Origin: Phascolarctos cinereus | Lineage: Eukaryota; Chordata; Mammalia; Diprotodontia; Phascolarctidae | DNA length: 64,000 nucleotides | Assembly (NCBI RefSeq): GCF_002099425.1 | Contig: NW_018343954.1 | Location: 26,063,501 to 26,127,500, forward strand | Direction of reading: 5' to 3' | Part shown: positions 33,700 through 45,479 of the stretch, piece by piece | Layout: each line of letters starts with the position of its first letter | Position numbering within the stretch: position 1 is the first letter of the stretch | Notes under the pieces: model-generated | The model's input: only the letters and a program-made list of their open reading frames with translations | Told to the model about the DNA's origin: nothing | The model's database searches: none | Position numbers and translations under genes: made by a program

Positions 33700-34905
33700 G
33701 TCCAAGGTCTCTTGCCTATGTTTCTAGCATATTTCTTCCTTTACTAAAAATTCTTACAACACCAGCTACTCTTTCTAAAACTGCTTTTTTCCCTTGGCTT
33801 GTTCTAGCTGGTTTTGCAAAAGGAAGATGCTGATGTGATCAGATCAGAGGGTTTTCAATCATGAGGCTTTCAGTAAGCAGTGGAAAGTTTCTGTAATGTT
33901 TGTTTAGGGGACTGAATGACCCAGATTTGGCTTAACCCAAACCATCACTAAACCGTCTATTATGTGTTTGAAGTCTTTAAGCCAGTTTGAACTTGATTCC
34001 TTTAAGTTAGCCTTAAAGGAGCCCTTAGGTATCTGCCATGCTATTTGATCTCAATTTTGTTGACTTTGATTTGAACTTTGTCTTTATTGAAAAAATGGAA
34101 TTTATGCTGGAGTTGTATTAGAGAAAAATCCAATAATTTTAGCCGTTGCTTTGCAACTCCCTCCCCCTGAAGGTATCATACCACTCCAGGGGTGGGCCTC
34201 ACAGTTTAGAAAACTCTGAACCAGCTTAAGAAGGTAAAGTTTATGTAAGCAGAGTGTCATAACAGTTTAGTTTAATAACAAGAATACTTAAATTGTACCT
34301 GAGTTTGTTTTTCTTGCTGCTTTACTTCTGAGCTTTTAAAAGTAGAAATTATTATTATTTTAAAAATGTTGTCAAAGTGCCATGATCCCTGGCAGAAGCA
34401 TGGTCTGAGAGACTAGGAAGGACTCAAGAAATTTGAAAAAAATCCAGCTGCCACTGACCTTGACATAGAGTCTATTTGGTGTATGCTACACCTTAAGGTG
34501 TTTAACAGAGACACATAGAAGCCACCTAGTAACCAGGTTCTACAGTGCCACTCCTAAAAGAACTCGCACAACTTTCTTGCTTTTTCTCCTAATACTGTAT
34601 AATCATCTCCTTGTATAAAGGTCAATTGATAAATACCAACCCAGAAGTCTGGCCTAGTCTTGCTTTTATAGGGTGGGTACAGGAAGTCTCTGAAGGAGAG
34701 AGAGGCTGGTGATCTCATCAGTTTTATTGGCTATACCTGTAGCCATTTTTTTTCTTCTCACAAATTAACTGCCCTGAGGTTCTGGTTGCAAAAAAAATGT
34801 GTCCAAGATCTTAAGTAAATCTTCATATTTTAGTTACAAAGAACACAAAGAGAGAGGATTGTGTACTATATCCCTGATCTTCTCAGATATCTATATCTAA
34901 AATTA
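33700..34905. other. No gene or repeat recognised
   Basis: About 1.2 kb without a supported feature. It may be single-copy DNA. Confidence 0.35.
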
Positions 34906-34914
34906 ATCTGGGGC

Positions 34915-35096
34915 AGTCAGGAAGACTCATTTTCCTGACTTCAAATCTGGCTTGAGACGTTTATTAGCTGTGCGATCCTGGACAAGTTACTTAACCCTGG
35001 AGAAGGAAATGGCAAACTACTGCAGTATCTTTGCCAAGAAGACCCCAAATAGGGTCATGAAGAGTTGGACACAATCGAAACAACTGAACAACAAAA
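34915..35096 (+). repeat. Mar-1-type SINE, sense, core deleted
   Basis: Head ('cttcaaatctggcttgaga') joins directly to 'ggagaaggaaatggcaaac', without the CORE part found in the copy at 33405. The RTE tail ends 'agttggacacaatcgaaac'. Confidence 0.7.
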
Positions 35097-35134
35097 ATTA
35101 TTCTAAGCATCCTTCTATAAACAGATACCACCAT

Positions 35135-35318
35135 GGTATGACGGGAAGAGTACTAGATTTGGAGTCAGAGATAAGTCCACCTTGGAATTAGGGTTTCTAT
35201 TTGTGTGGTATTGGGCAAGTCACTTCAACTTCTCTGGGCCTTACTTCTCTATAAAATGAGGGGGAGGTGTCTCTAAATAAGGGGGTCTTCCATCTCTAAA
35301 TCTACAATTCTATGACTT
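35135..35318 (+). repeat. L3-tailed SINE, sense
   Basis: 'gagtactagatttggagtc', 'gtattgggcaagtcacttc', 'ctctataaaatgaggggga', tail 'ctaaatctacaattctatg'. Confidence 0.65.
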
Positions 35319-35413
35319 ACTGGCTGCTGATTGAGTCCTCGTGGCATTTATTTCACCTCAATGTTGTCAGTTTTATACTTCCTCATCTTATTCAGTTTTC
35401 CCCAAGACAGATG

Positions 35414-35420
<7 letters not shown>

Positions 35421-35475
<55 letters not shown>
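35421..35475 (+). repeat. (CA)n microsatellite
   Basis: About 27 CA units with one CC interruption near 35444. Confidence 0.95.
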
Positions 35476-35479
<4 letters not shown>

Positions 35480-36655
35480 TACCTACGATAGTTAGGGTCT
35501 TAACGTCTTACTGCCTCATCATAGTGTGGTTCTTGTTGTACCAGTGGAGCTCAACTTCAACCTCCCTCAGGTACTAACCAAGTAGAAACATCTTTGCAAA
35601 TGAGTCTAGCTAACTGTTCACGGCAGTATATCAGCAATCCAAAGGCCACTACCATGACTAATTTTGAAGAGGATCATCTCTAGAGGGTTCATCATAAGGT
35701 AGTGTCTTATCTCAGCCAAGCAACTAATGAGAAATGTTATCTAACCCTGGAAGGCTTGCACCTGCTTCTGTTGGAGGAGGGCTTAATCATACCTGAAATC
35801 ACAGATTGTCAAGACGTTGAAGAAAGCACAGGCCCCTGTGCTAGCTCAGTGAAGGATGGAAATGTCACTGAATATTTGCATTTACATTTCCACAGTTTAT
35901 TAATCAATAAACATTCATCAAGCCTCTATATTGTTCCAGGTACTGTTCTAGGTTCTGGGGTTGCAAAGAAAAATGAGTCATTTTAATGTGCTACACATGT
36001 GGTTAAAAAACACACTGCTTCTTCTTATTAAATAGATTTGTGTTTTAAGAAGCTCTTTTACCCACCCTACATCTCCACTCAGCTAGCTCTCTTCTGCTGC
36101 TCCATTCCTCCAGTGGGCCACTGGGGAAAAACTCCCAGGACCCCCCTTGGGCAGTCCAACCAGAACCACTCTCCTTCAAGAGAAACTTCTCCAGTAATTT
36201 ATTTTTCTGCCACACAATATGTTTCCTACCTATGAAGGATGATATTTTGCTTACGTTCACTGCCTTTACTCTACCCTATTCTGCAGTAAAAGTCCCCAAA
36301 TGATGTTTGCATTATCCATTAAGAGGGTGATCTCAGTTGGCTGTCATCCAGCTGTACTGCTTTTACCCGTCTTTGGGTCCAAGCATAACGTCACCTCTCT
36401 TTAATACATCATCCACTCCGCCGTCCTTTTCTATTACTGCGCTTCAGCGGAATGTACCTTCCTTATTCTCCATCAACAAATCATGTACACATGCACAATA
36501 GCAGGCCAATTGCTTGAAGATTGTTATTAATGCCTTGCCAAAAATGAGGAAAGAGAGTCAGGGTCCTGTGGAAGAAAGGGCTCTTCCTTCTTGCTTGCCA
36601 ATTGTGGGATCCCTAGAAAGCTTTGAAAGAGAAAAAGTTTCAGAAAGGGTAAAAG
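35480..36655. other. No gene; one L2/long-repeat end
   Basis: 35905-35985 ('attaatcaataaacattca', 'ggttctggggttgcaaaga') is the antisense L2-like start of the long repeat. Nothing else was recognised to 36655. Confidence 0.35.
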
Positions 36656-36679
36656 CGTAAATTAGAGAAATGGAAACAG

Positions 36680-39458
36680 GGGCAGAGCCAAGATGGCGGA
36701 GTGAAAGCAGTGACTTGCTTGAGCTCTCCCTCAAACCCCACCAAATACTCATAAAAAATGGCTCTAAACAAATCCTGAAGCAGGAGAACCCACAAAAAGA
36801 CAGAGTGAAACAAATTTCCAGCCCAAGACAACCTGGATGATTGATCAGAAAGGTGTATCGCACCGGGCTGGGAGCGCAACGCAGCGCGGCGTGGGCGCAC
36901 AGGCTGCAGCAAACCTGGAGCAGGCCTCAGAGGACTGAATCGCGGGCAGCTGTGGAGGTTTCCAGACTCTTCAATCCACTAATGTCAAAGACAACTTAGA
37001 AGGTCAGTGGGAAAAGTCTGTGTCTGTCGGTGGTCAGAGAGGAAGGCGGGGTCTCAGCTCCAATCCCCAAGAGCCTGGTCCTGGGGGGGCAGCTGCTTCC
37101 TGAGCTTCCGGCCCACTGACTGAGGGGGAATCCAGTGGCTGATCAGAGAGGGATTGCAGGGATCTCTTTGCCAGTGCTGAGGCAGGAATCTCTTGCTTTG
37201 CCCGTGTGTGGATCTGGGTCACTGTTCTGGGCGGCAGTGCTGGGGTGAGGAGGAGCGCTGGCGTGGTGAAGCTTGTAGTGGCTGTGGAGAGAAACCCCTC
37301 CTCACAGTTACAGGACAGAAAGGAACACCTGTGCTCACAGGCCAGGAAAGGAGTAAACACCTCACCCCTTATCATACCACCTTGGAAGAACTGAAAATTT
37401 ACAGGTCCCTACAGGTATCTCTGAAAACAGCTACACAAACCCCTGAAGCTTGGAACAGTACACTCTCCACATTGGAAGCAGACTCTTACTTTAACAAGGA
37501 GTTTAAAACTCAAGTACTTGGCTGGGATCATGAGCAAGCAGCACAAAAAGAGTCAGACTATATTATCTTACTTTGGTGAAAAAGACGATCAAAATATAGA
37601 ACCAGAAGAAGACAACAAAGTCAAAGCTCCTACATCCAAAGCCTCCAAGAAAAATATGAATCAGTCCCAGGCCTTGGAAGAGCTCAAAAGGGATTTTGAG
37701 AGCAAGTAAGGGAAGTAGAGGAAAAACTGGAAGAGAAATGAGAGTGATGCAAGAAAATCATGAAAACAAGTCAACAGCTTGCTAAAGGAGACCTCAAAAA
37801 ATACTGAAGAAAATAACACCTTAAAAAACAGCCTAACCCAAATGGCAAAAGAGGTCCAAAAAGCCACTGAGGAGAAGAATGCCCTAAAAAGCAAAACTGG
37901 CCAAATGGAAAAGGAAGTCCAAAAGCTTACTGAAGAAAATACTTCCTTAAAAATTAGAATAGAGCAATTGGAAGATAGTGACTTTATGAGAAATCATGAT
38001 ACAGTAGAACAAATCCAAAAGAATGAAAAATTAGAAAACAATGTGAAATATCTCATTGGAAAAACAACTGACCTGGAAAATAGATCCAGGAGAGAGAATT
38101 TAAAAATTATTGGACTCTCTGAAAGCCATGATCAGAAAAAGAGCCTAGACATCATCTTTCAAGAAATTTTCAAGGAAAACTGCCCTGATATAGTAGAACC
38201 AGAGGGCAAAATAGAAATGGAAAGAATCCACTGATCTCTCCCTGAAAGAGATCCCCAAAGGAAAACTCCTAGGAATATTGTAGCCAAATCCAGAGTTCCC
38301 AGGTCAAGGAGATAATATTACAAGCTGCCAGGAGGAAACAATTCAAGTACTGTGGAAACACAATCAGGATAACACAAGATTTAGCAACTTTTACATTAAA
38401 GGACCGCAGGGCATGGAATATAATATTCTGGAGGGCAAAGGAGATAGGATCACAACCAAGAATCACCTACCCAGCAAAACTGAGTATAATCCTTCAGGGG
38501 AAAAAATGGTCATTCAGTGAAATAGAGGACTTTCAAGTATTCCTGATGAAAAGACCAGAGCTAAACAGAAAATTTGACTTTCAAATACAGGACTCCAGTG
38601 GAACATGAAGAGGTAAACAGGAAAGAGAAATCATAAGAGACTTATTAAGATTGAACTGTTTACATTCCTGCATAGAAAGATGATATTTGTAACTCATGAG
38701 AACTTTGTTAGTATTAGGGTAGTTGAAGGAAAAAAATTGTATGTATGTATATATAGATAGATAGAGGGCACAGGGTGAGTTGAAGATGAAGGGGTCATAT
38801 CTGGAGAATAAAATTAAGGGATGAGAGAGGATGATACTGGAGAAGAAAGGGAGAGGTAGAATGGGGTAAATTATCTCACAAAAAAAAAGTAAAGAAAAGT
38901 CTCTCACAGTGGAGGGGAAACAGGGGAAGGTGAGAGGGAATGAGGGAATCTTATTCTCATAGGATTTGGCTTAAGGAGAGAATAACATACACATTCAATT
39001 GGATATGGAAATCTATCTTACCCTGCAGGAAAATAGGGGGAGAAGGGACAAGAGAGCAGGGGGGTGACAGAGAGGAGGGCAGATTGGGAAAGAGGGTAAT
39101 CAGAAGCAAATACTTCTGAGGAGGGACAGGGTCAAAAGAAAGAATAGAATAAATGGGAGGGCAGGACAGGATTAAGGGAAATAGAGTTAGTTTTTTACAA
39201 CATGTCTACTAAGGAAGTGTTTTGCATAACTGCACATGTACAATCTATATTGAGTTGCTTGCCTTTTCAATGAGGATGTGGTGGGGGAGGGAGGAAGGGA
39301 GAAAATTTGGAACTCAAAGTTTTAAAAGCACATGTTTTAAAAAAAATGTTTTCACATGCAACTGGGAAATAAGAAATACAGGAAATGGGGTACAGAAGTC
39401 TATCCTGCTCTACAGGAAAATAGAAGGGGAAGGGGATAAATAAAAATAAAAAAAAGAG
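36680..39458 (+). mobile_element. HAL1-like half-L1 (ORF1 only), complete with target duplication
   Basis: About 2.78 kb bounded by a perfect 16-bp duplication (agagaaatggaaacag) at 36664-36679 and 39459-39474. The 5' end 'ggcagagccaagatggcgg' is the L1-type YY1 start, then a GC-rich 5'UTR to 37529, ORF1 37530-38608, a purine-rich part, and a 3' end unlike the L1 above ('gttttcacatgcaactggg') with an A-rich tail. There is no trace of ORF2. This is the architecture of HAL1 elements, which use the enzyme of a full L1. The unit is full-length, so it moved as such. Confidence 0.85.
37530..38608 (+). pseudogene. HAL1 ORF1 (L1 ORF1p-like), broken
   Basis: ATG at 37530 (MSKQHKKSQTILSYFGEKDD), clearly homologous to ORF1 at 24965. 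Open to about 37709, then a break. 37779-38234 is open again with a coiled coil (EKEVQKLTEENTSLKIRIEQ) and the RRM start (NRSRRENLKIIGLSESHD). The C-terminal domain follows at 38235-38608, also broken, ending RPELNRKFDFQIQDSSGT. At least three breaks. Compared with the L1 copy it keeps a longer coiled coil. Confidence 0.85.
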
Positions 39459-39479
39459 AGAGAAATGGAAACAGAAAAT

Positions 39480-40805
39480 CAGAAAAGAGAAAACAAGATT
39501 TTGATGGTTTACCCTTCCAAGGAGTATTTGCATTTTAATGAGGGACAAAAGTCTTAGGCTAGAGGAATGAAGCATTAATGGGGGAAGTCAGTGCACTGGG
39601 GAAAAGGTACTTTTTAGGAGGGAGGGAACCTATTTCAAGACCTCTTAAAGCATACGAATTTTAGCATTTTAGAGACCCACTCTTGTGGCTGAGGCCAGAG
39701 CTGTAATTAGAGTGGGGTCAACGAGGACTTTGCCCAACTGTACCAACAGCTGAGAGAAGGGACGAACTTTCTCTTACTGGGTTGGTCCTCCAGTCCACTG
39801 TCTTTGTGCCTCATGATATTCTACTGGCCCTGTGTTGGGTAGCACCACAACAGTCCTGTCCTTCTCCCTGGGTTACAATGGTTTTACCCCTCTGTTGTGT
39901 CTTCCACTTGCTGCCTCCCTCCCGTCATTTACTGGGGGAGGCTGTCCCCTGTGGGGTCCTCCCCTAGTCTATCCCTTGCTCAGCTGAATTTGCACTAGGT
40001 AACAGAATTCCTAGTTATGGCCTGGTGGATGCCAGTTCTTATTCAGTGCCTCAGAAGGCTGAGCTCATCTATCCTAATTCACTTTGTTTCCCTTTCATTT
40101 TTTATCTCTTCCCCTCTATTGAAACAAAAGCAGCTGGTATCACCTGAAGGCCTTGCCTTGGGTGAGGGCTTGGTAAAGTTCCATGTCTTCCTCTCGGACC
40201 ATTCCTGTCATAGATCTTCATGAAGTGAGCTCCCATTTAAATTAGTGAAAAGTTCTGGGGAACAAAAATCGATGTCAGGATGTCACCCCTAGGTCTTTAA
40301 TGAAATTGAAATGATGCTTGACTTGTCTCCACCTCCCCCCACTTAGAAGCCCATTATTCCCCAAGCACTTAGCATTCAGTATTGATCTCTGGAGCGCTAC
40401 ACATTCAAGACCATTAAAGGAAGAGTTGCTGAAGTCTGTTAATTTAGCTTCCATTGTGGGTTTATTTTTCACTTGTTGAATTTCTTTATCTCCTTTTTCC
40501 TGGTTTCTCCCATTTAAACAAGGCTTCATAGTGAAGGAAGCAAAATTGTCAAGTTGAAAAAAAGAGAAAGAAATTAAGGGAAGCCACAGTTTTCTTGGCA
40601 AAGGGATCAAGAATTCAGCTAATTCAGGAAACTGTTAGCACAGTGGTATAGGTGAGAGACTGAATAAATTTAAGGCTTATGAAATCAAAGTCAGGCTGAT
40701 TTCTGGAAAAAAACCCTTGTTTAGAAAACAAAGCATCATCCTTGAATACTTCAGAAAAGTCATAGTTTCACAAGCGTGTACTCCTCCCATCCTCGGTAGA
40801 TGCAG
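39480..40805. other. No gene or repeat recognised
   Basis: About 1.3 kb. Several short frames, none with a family motif. Confidence 0.35.
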
Positions 40806-40811
40806 GTTCTA

Positions 40812-41070
40812 ATCAATTCAATAAGCATTTGTTAATCACCTATTGTGTACAAGGTGCTGTAATACCTGAAATTTATAGAGTGATTGTTTTACATACATTA
40901 TTTTTCTCCTTTGAGCCTCACAAAAAATGCCACAAAGTAGGTAATTCAGTTATTATCCTCATTTTAGTTGAAGAAACTGAGGCCCAGAGAGCATAAGTCA
41001 CTCATGGTTCCAGAACTAGGAAGTATCCCAAGGCAGGATTCAATCCCAGGTCTTCCTGACTCTAAGTCTC
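40812..41070 (-). repeat. L2/long-repeat end and antisense MIR
   Basis: 40812-40862 'attcaataagcatttgtta' start, then 40865-41070 antisense MIR ('atttatagagtgattgttt', 'tagttgaagaaactgaggc', 'caatcccaggtcttcctga'). Confidence 0.65.
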
Positions 41071-41289
41071 ACAGTCCAGAGTCTTTCATGGAAGACTCTC
41101 ATGGAGATGTCTTTCTATTTCTATGTTGCTAAAAATTGGTACATGTACTAACCATTGTACAAGGGTTTCCTAAATATCTTCCCTAGGTCCAGCATCTGTG
41201 AGGTATTATGAAGATACAAGTGAATAGGAGATATAATGTGGACTCCAAGGGCAAAAGCATATAGTACTTAGGTATTAGACATGGGCTCT

Positions 41290-41640
41290 GACCAGTCAGT
41301 CAATAAGCATTTATTAAGCACCTACTGTGCACCAGGCACTGTGCTAAACCCTGGAGATACAAAGAAAAGCAAAAGACAGTCCCTGTCTTCAAGTCCCTGT
41401 CTTTAGGAGAGCCAAAAAGCAAACAAATGCACAGGAAAGAGAGGAAATCATGGAGGGAAGGCACTAGAATCAAGCCAGTTAGGGAAGGCTTCCTGCAGAA
41501 GATGGGATTTCACTTGGGACTTGAAGGAAGCGGGGAACCCAGGAGGCAAAAATGAGGAGGGAGTAGGGTGGGGGAGCAGCCAGAGAAATTGCCAAAGAAA
41601 TTGAGAGATGGGGTATTTTGATCTAGGAACAGGATGAAAT
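41290..41640 (+). repeat. Long mammalian repeat, 5' part
   Basis: 'agtcaataagcatttatta', 'accaggcactgtgctaaac', 'ggaaggcttcctgcagaag', 'gacttgaaggaagcgggga'. Matches the start of the copy at 57030. Confidence 0.65.
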
Positions 41641-41689
41641 CATAGTCTTGTCAAGAGATCAGACATTACTCACATTCACAGCATATCAC

Positions 41690-41962
41690 ATTTCTCGGGG
41701 GAGCCTTCTGTGGTCCTCTACATGGGAAACCATCGCTCCCTCTTCAAATCCCTTAAAGTATTTAGTTACTTTTTTCTCTTTACTTATCACATTTTAAGCT
41801 GTATTATGGTTCTTTGTGTAATGGCTTATTCCTTCTACCCCACTCTTTACCTACCATCTTAGGTTGTGAGCAACTTGCGTGGGAGTCACGTCTCACTTGT
41901 CTTTCTATCCTGTCCCTGTCCAGCCCTGAGAGTGCTGGATTTGGCAAAATGTTCTTAATAAA
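41690..41962 (+). mobile_element. L2-like LINE 3' end
   Basis: Pyrimidine-rich lead, 'cttaggttgtgagcaactt' and 'gttcttaataaatgctgaa' fit a diverged L2 3' end. Confidence 0.5.
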
Positions 41963-42534
41963 TGCTGAACTGAATTGGCTATTCAGTGTGTCACACATAT
42001 CTGTTGAATGAATAATAACTCACATTTATGTAGTTTGTGCAGGAGAAGCCGCCTAAAGGTTGTCATGAAAGAAAGAGACAACTGGAATAAAAAATAGGGG
42101 GAGAGAATGAGGATAAGAAAGGGATGTGCATGTGCACATGTGCACAACTGACATGCATACAATACCAAGGGACCTAGTCTACAGAAAAGCTTCCACAACA
42201 TTGGGTAGACCCCCTGAGCCAGATTTCTATGATCTAGAGTTGCACAGGGTGGGCAAACGTGGATGTACTGAGATCTGCATGGCTGGTAGGAGTAGCCACA
42301 GTGAGATGGTCACAGAGCCATTGAAATATTGAAGACACACAAAGCACTTCCCTTCAGTTATAGTCCTTCTGGGAAGGCTTGGACTAATTACCTTGCAAAG
42401 GCACCTAAATTGCTAACAGCCTTTTCTTTAAGGGTATTTAAAAGATATTTCTTCCAATCACAGGAAGAGAAGAAGCTACTGTATCAGGACTGGAAGTTCT
42501 GATACATATTATATTATTACATATTGTATTGTAT

Positions 42535-42716
42535 TAATATATATATTATATATATACACACACACATATATACATACATATATACACATATATACATATA
42601 TACACACATATATACATATATACATACATATATACATATATACACACATATATACATATATACATACATATATACATATATACATATATATATGTGTGTG
42701 TGTGTGTGTGTGTATA
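42535..42716 (+). repeat. (TATACA)n/(TG)n microsatellite
   Basis: About 180 bp of alternating purine-pyrimidine TA/CA units ending in a GT run. Likely unstable, with Z-DNA or cruciform potential. Confidence 0.95.
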
Positions 42717-42894
42717 GTATTATAAGTTTTCCTCCTATAGTTCTGAGGCTCTCTCTAGTGAGAGGAAAGAGGATAATTAGAAAGGGTGAAGGTGATGTGG
42801 ACTTGTCCCAGACACATGAAGCAGCAGTTTGACCAGGGTGACAGGTAGCAGTGACATCTATGATCCCCTTCTTCTCTGAATACACATGCGAGAT

Positions 42895-43040
42895 CCATAG
42901 TGCAAAACTTATTATCCCTGTTATCTATTACTGACGAGGAAGCTAAAGCTTGGACAGGTCCAGGGACTTGTGCATGGAGCATCAGAAGTGCGGTCCAAAC
43001 CGTGGTCTCCTGATTTCTATCCCCATGCTCCCTGCTTTGC
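42895..43040 (-). repeat. MIR-like, antisense, diverged
   Basis: 'cttattatccctgttatct', 'gacgaggaagctaaagctt', 'ccgtggtctcctgatttct'. Confidence 0.5.
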
Positions 43041-43073
43041 CTCACACTGTGTCTCTGAAAAATTGAATCAACA

Positions 43074-43232
43074 GGGGCAGCTAGGTGGTGCAATGGATAG
43101 AGCATGAGCCCTGAAGTCAGGAGGACCTGAGTTCAAATCCAACCTGAGACAAAACACTTGACACTTAACTAGCTGTGTGACCCTGGGCATGTCACTTAAC
43201 CCCAATTGCCTAAAAACCAAACAAACAAAAAA
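43074..43232 (+). mobile_element. Marsupial tRNA-headed SINE
   Basis: Starts ggggcagctaggtggtgcaa, box B gagttcaaatccaacc, ends ccccaattgcctaaaaacc with an A-rich tail. Duplication tgaatcaaca at 43064-43073 and 43235-43244. Confidence 0.88.
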
Positions 43233-43273
43233 GCTGAATCAACAGAAAACAACACAAGACTAAGGGCTAGAAT

Positions 43274-43476
43274 CAGGGGTGGGGAAGCTGTGGCCTGAAG
43301 GCCACATGTGGCCTTCTAGGTCCTTGGGTGCAGCCTTTTGACTGAGTCCAAGTTTTACAGAACAAATCCTTTTATTAAGGGGATTTGTTCTGTGAAGTTT
43401 GGATTCAGTCAAAGGGCCACACTTGAGGACCTAGAGGGCCACATGTGGCCTTGAAGCCAAAGGTTCCTCACCCCCG
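43274..43476. mobile_element. Palindromic hAT-type MITE
   Basis: Starts caggggtggggaagctgtgg and ends with a near inverted copy (cctcacccccg). The whole 203-bp unit folds on itself: ggccacatgtggcc occurs on both arms, and 'gactgagtccaagttttac' pairs with 'gaagtttggattcagtc'. Ends of the CAGGGGTGG type and an 8-bp flanking pair (gctagaat / ggtagatt, 6 of 8 match, central TAGA) suit hAT/Charlie elements. Confidence 0.75.
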
Positions 43477-43479
43477 GTA

Positions 43480-43835
43480 GATTGTGGTCTACAGACCAAG
43501 AACATTAGAGGCCTGTACAAGAAGGGCTAAGTTATAGGAACGGGGATGTTCCAAGAAGTTGCAAGAAAAGAAGGCTTCATTGCAGAGTCAGGAATTGAGT
43601 AGGGCCTTGGAAGTTGGGCCTGATGCACACAGCCTTTATATCACATGTTATGACGTGTTCTGTGTGCATGCTTAGGGTCTGAATAGTTACTACAAATATA
43701 TTTTAGCACTCAACAAAACGTTCCTATTTGTTAACGGGCCTTAGTTCTGTTGAGCCCATTCATGCTTCTTTGCAGGAGCTCAGCTAATAATAATAATGTT
43801 ACTAACAACAACAACAATAATAACTAGCATTCGTA
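43480..43835. other. No gene or repeat recognised
   Basis: No supported feature. Confidence 0.3.
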
Positions 43836-43839
43836 TAAC

Positions 43840-44250
43840 CCTAGCTGTGATTTTAAAGTGGCTTACATAGTAATAATAGCTGACTCTTATAGTCATTTAA
43901 GTTTTACAAATACTTGTGGATAGAGTACTGGCCCTGGATTCAGGAGGACCTGAGTTCAAATATGACCTCAGACACGTAACACTTACTAGCTGTGTGACCC
44001 TGAGAAAGTCACTTAACCCCATTGCCTAACCAAAAAACAACAAAAAAAGAAGTTTTTACAAATACTCTGCATAATAATAATAATAGCTAGCATTATATAT
44101 GACTTTGAGGCTTGCAAAGTACTTAACATCTGTTATCTCATTTGATCCTCACAACAACCCTGAGGGGTGGGTGCTGCTATTAATCCCATTTTACAGATGT
44201 GGAAACTGAGGCTGAAAGAGGTTAAGTGACTTGCATAAAGTCACAGAGCT
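43840..44250 (-). repeat. Antisense MIR material split by a SINE
   Basis: Left 43840-43914 and right 44051-44250 ('tctgttatctcatttgatc', 'ccattttacagatgtggaa', 'gaggttaagtgacttgcat'). The two parts may be two tandem MIRs rather than one. Confidence 0.6.
43915..44050 (+). mobile_element. Marsupial tRNA-headed SINE, 5'-truncated
   Basis: Lacks the first roughly 20 bases of the family and starts at 'tgtggatagagtactggcc'. Ends in an A-rich tail. Duplication agttttacaaatact at 43900-43914 and, with one extra T, 44051-44066. Confidence 0.85.
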
Positions 44251-44261
44251 CCTAGAAAGAG

Positions 44262-44618
44262 TCTGTTGTTATTGTTTGTCCTTGTTTTCTGAAAGGACCA
44301 ATGACATGATTGGGGTGATGCCTTGACTTATGAATTGGGTTTTATTGAGGCAGAGTTGCGCAAAATCATCAGTCTCACTCTCTCTTCCAGAGTCATCAAA
44401 GTCCAGGGGCAGGACGAATGTCAAGACAACTGGCAATGACCCGGCAGGCAGCGGATGGCCTTGGTCTCTTGATGTCTGAGCAAGACACCTTCACGGCTGT
44501 GAAGACTTCTGCCAGGGGAATGGGCGATGAGTAAGTTTCTGAGGCAGCACGTGAACTCATGGCTTCCTGCCTGCAGGTCTGGAGCTCTATCACGTGTGCC
44601 ACCTAGCTGCTGCCTTCT
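44262..44618 (-). mobile_element. Long tRNA-headed composite SINE, antisense
   Basis: Minus-strand reading: a tRNA-like head 'cagcagctaggtggcacac' (about 44600-44617) with 'gagttcacgtgctgcctca', then a roughly 270-bp body ending in 'ggacaaacaataacaacag'. The body's 3' part is shared with the repeats at 59630-61215 ('ggcatcaccccaatcatgt' against 'ggcatcacctccctgatgt'). Confidence 0.65.
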
Positions 44619-44664
44619 TATGGGAGATTCACACCAGCCCTGTGACAAGTAAATATTACAGCGC

Positions 44665-44823
44665 TCTCTCTCACATACACACAGTTTCTTTCTCTCTCTC
44701 TCACATACACACACACACACTTTCTCTCTCTCACATACATGCAGTTTCTCTCTCTCTCTCTCACATACACACACTTTCTCTCACATACATGCACACTTCC
44801 TCTCTCTCACATACACACACACA

Positions 44824-44904
<81 letters not shown>
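44665..44904 (+). repeat. (TC)n/(CA)n microsatellite
   Basis: Alternating TC and ACAC blocks, then about 40 TC units (44825-44900). Confidence 0.95.
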
Positions 44905-44999
44905 ATAGAATCGAGGAGAAAGTTCCCAACTTCTGATTTCCTGTTAACCAACCCCCCACAAAAACAACGACAACAACCACCAGCTGATATGATGGAAAC

Positions 45000-45178
45000 T
45001 TTGTGGGTTCACTGGAAAGAATATTGACATGAAACTCAGGAGAACTAGTTTCTTTTCTTTTAAATAGCAAGATGATCACTTTCCCTCTCTGGCTCTTAGT
45101 TTCCTCACCTGTAAGAAGGTGGGATCCAACTAGATGACTTTTTAATATCTCTTCAGAACTAAAATTCAGTGATTCAGG
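45000..45178 (+). repeat. L3-tailed SINE, sense
   Basis: 'gaaactcaggagaactagt', 'gtttcctcacctgtaagaa', tail 'ccaactagatgacttttta', 'actaaaattcagtgattc'. Confidence 0.55.
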
Positions 45179-45479
45179 AATTCTATGATTGGAAGCAATG
45201 GCAAGGTGATTTGGGACAAGGTGAATATTCCTCTAAGGATACAAAAGTAGCAGAAGACACAGTCCCTTACCTCGAAATACTTTTAGTTTTGTTGGGGGAG
45301 ACAAGACATCTGCAGTCAATTTGTTCAATGAGTGCTAGTGGAGTGGAGATGTGCCTGCTAACTACCCCAACCCAGACTCAGTTTGAAAGCCAAAGATGCT
45401 TTAAAGACAGAGAAGGCAGGAATGAAAAGTATTGAAAGAGCTGGCAAATTGTCAGATGAGGATGACCAGCAGAAATTTA

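Noticed and set aside
36558-37375. Minus-strand frames over 36.6-37.4 kb
   Set aside because: Antisense of the HAL1 5'UTR, not conserved protein.
42517-42885. Tyr/Ile-rich frames on both strands
   Set aside because: Translations of the TATACA microsatellite.
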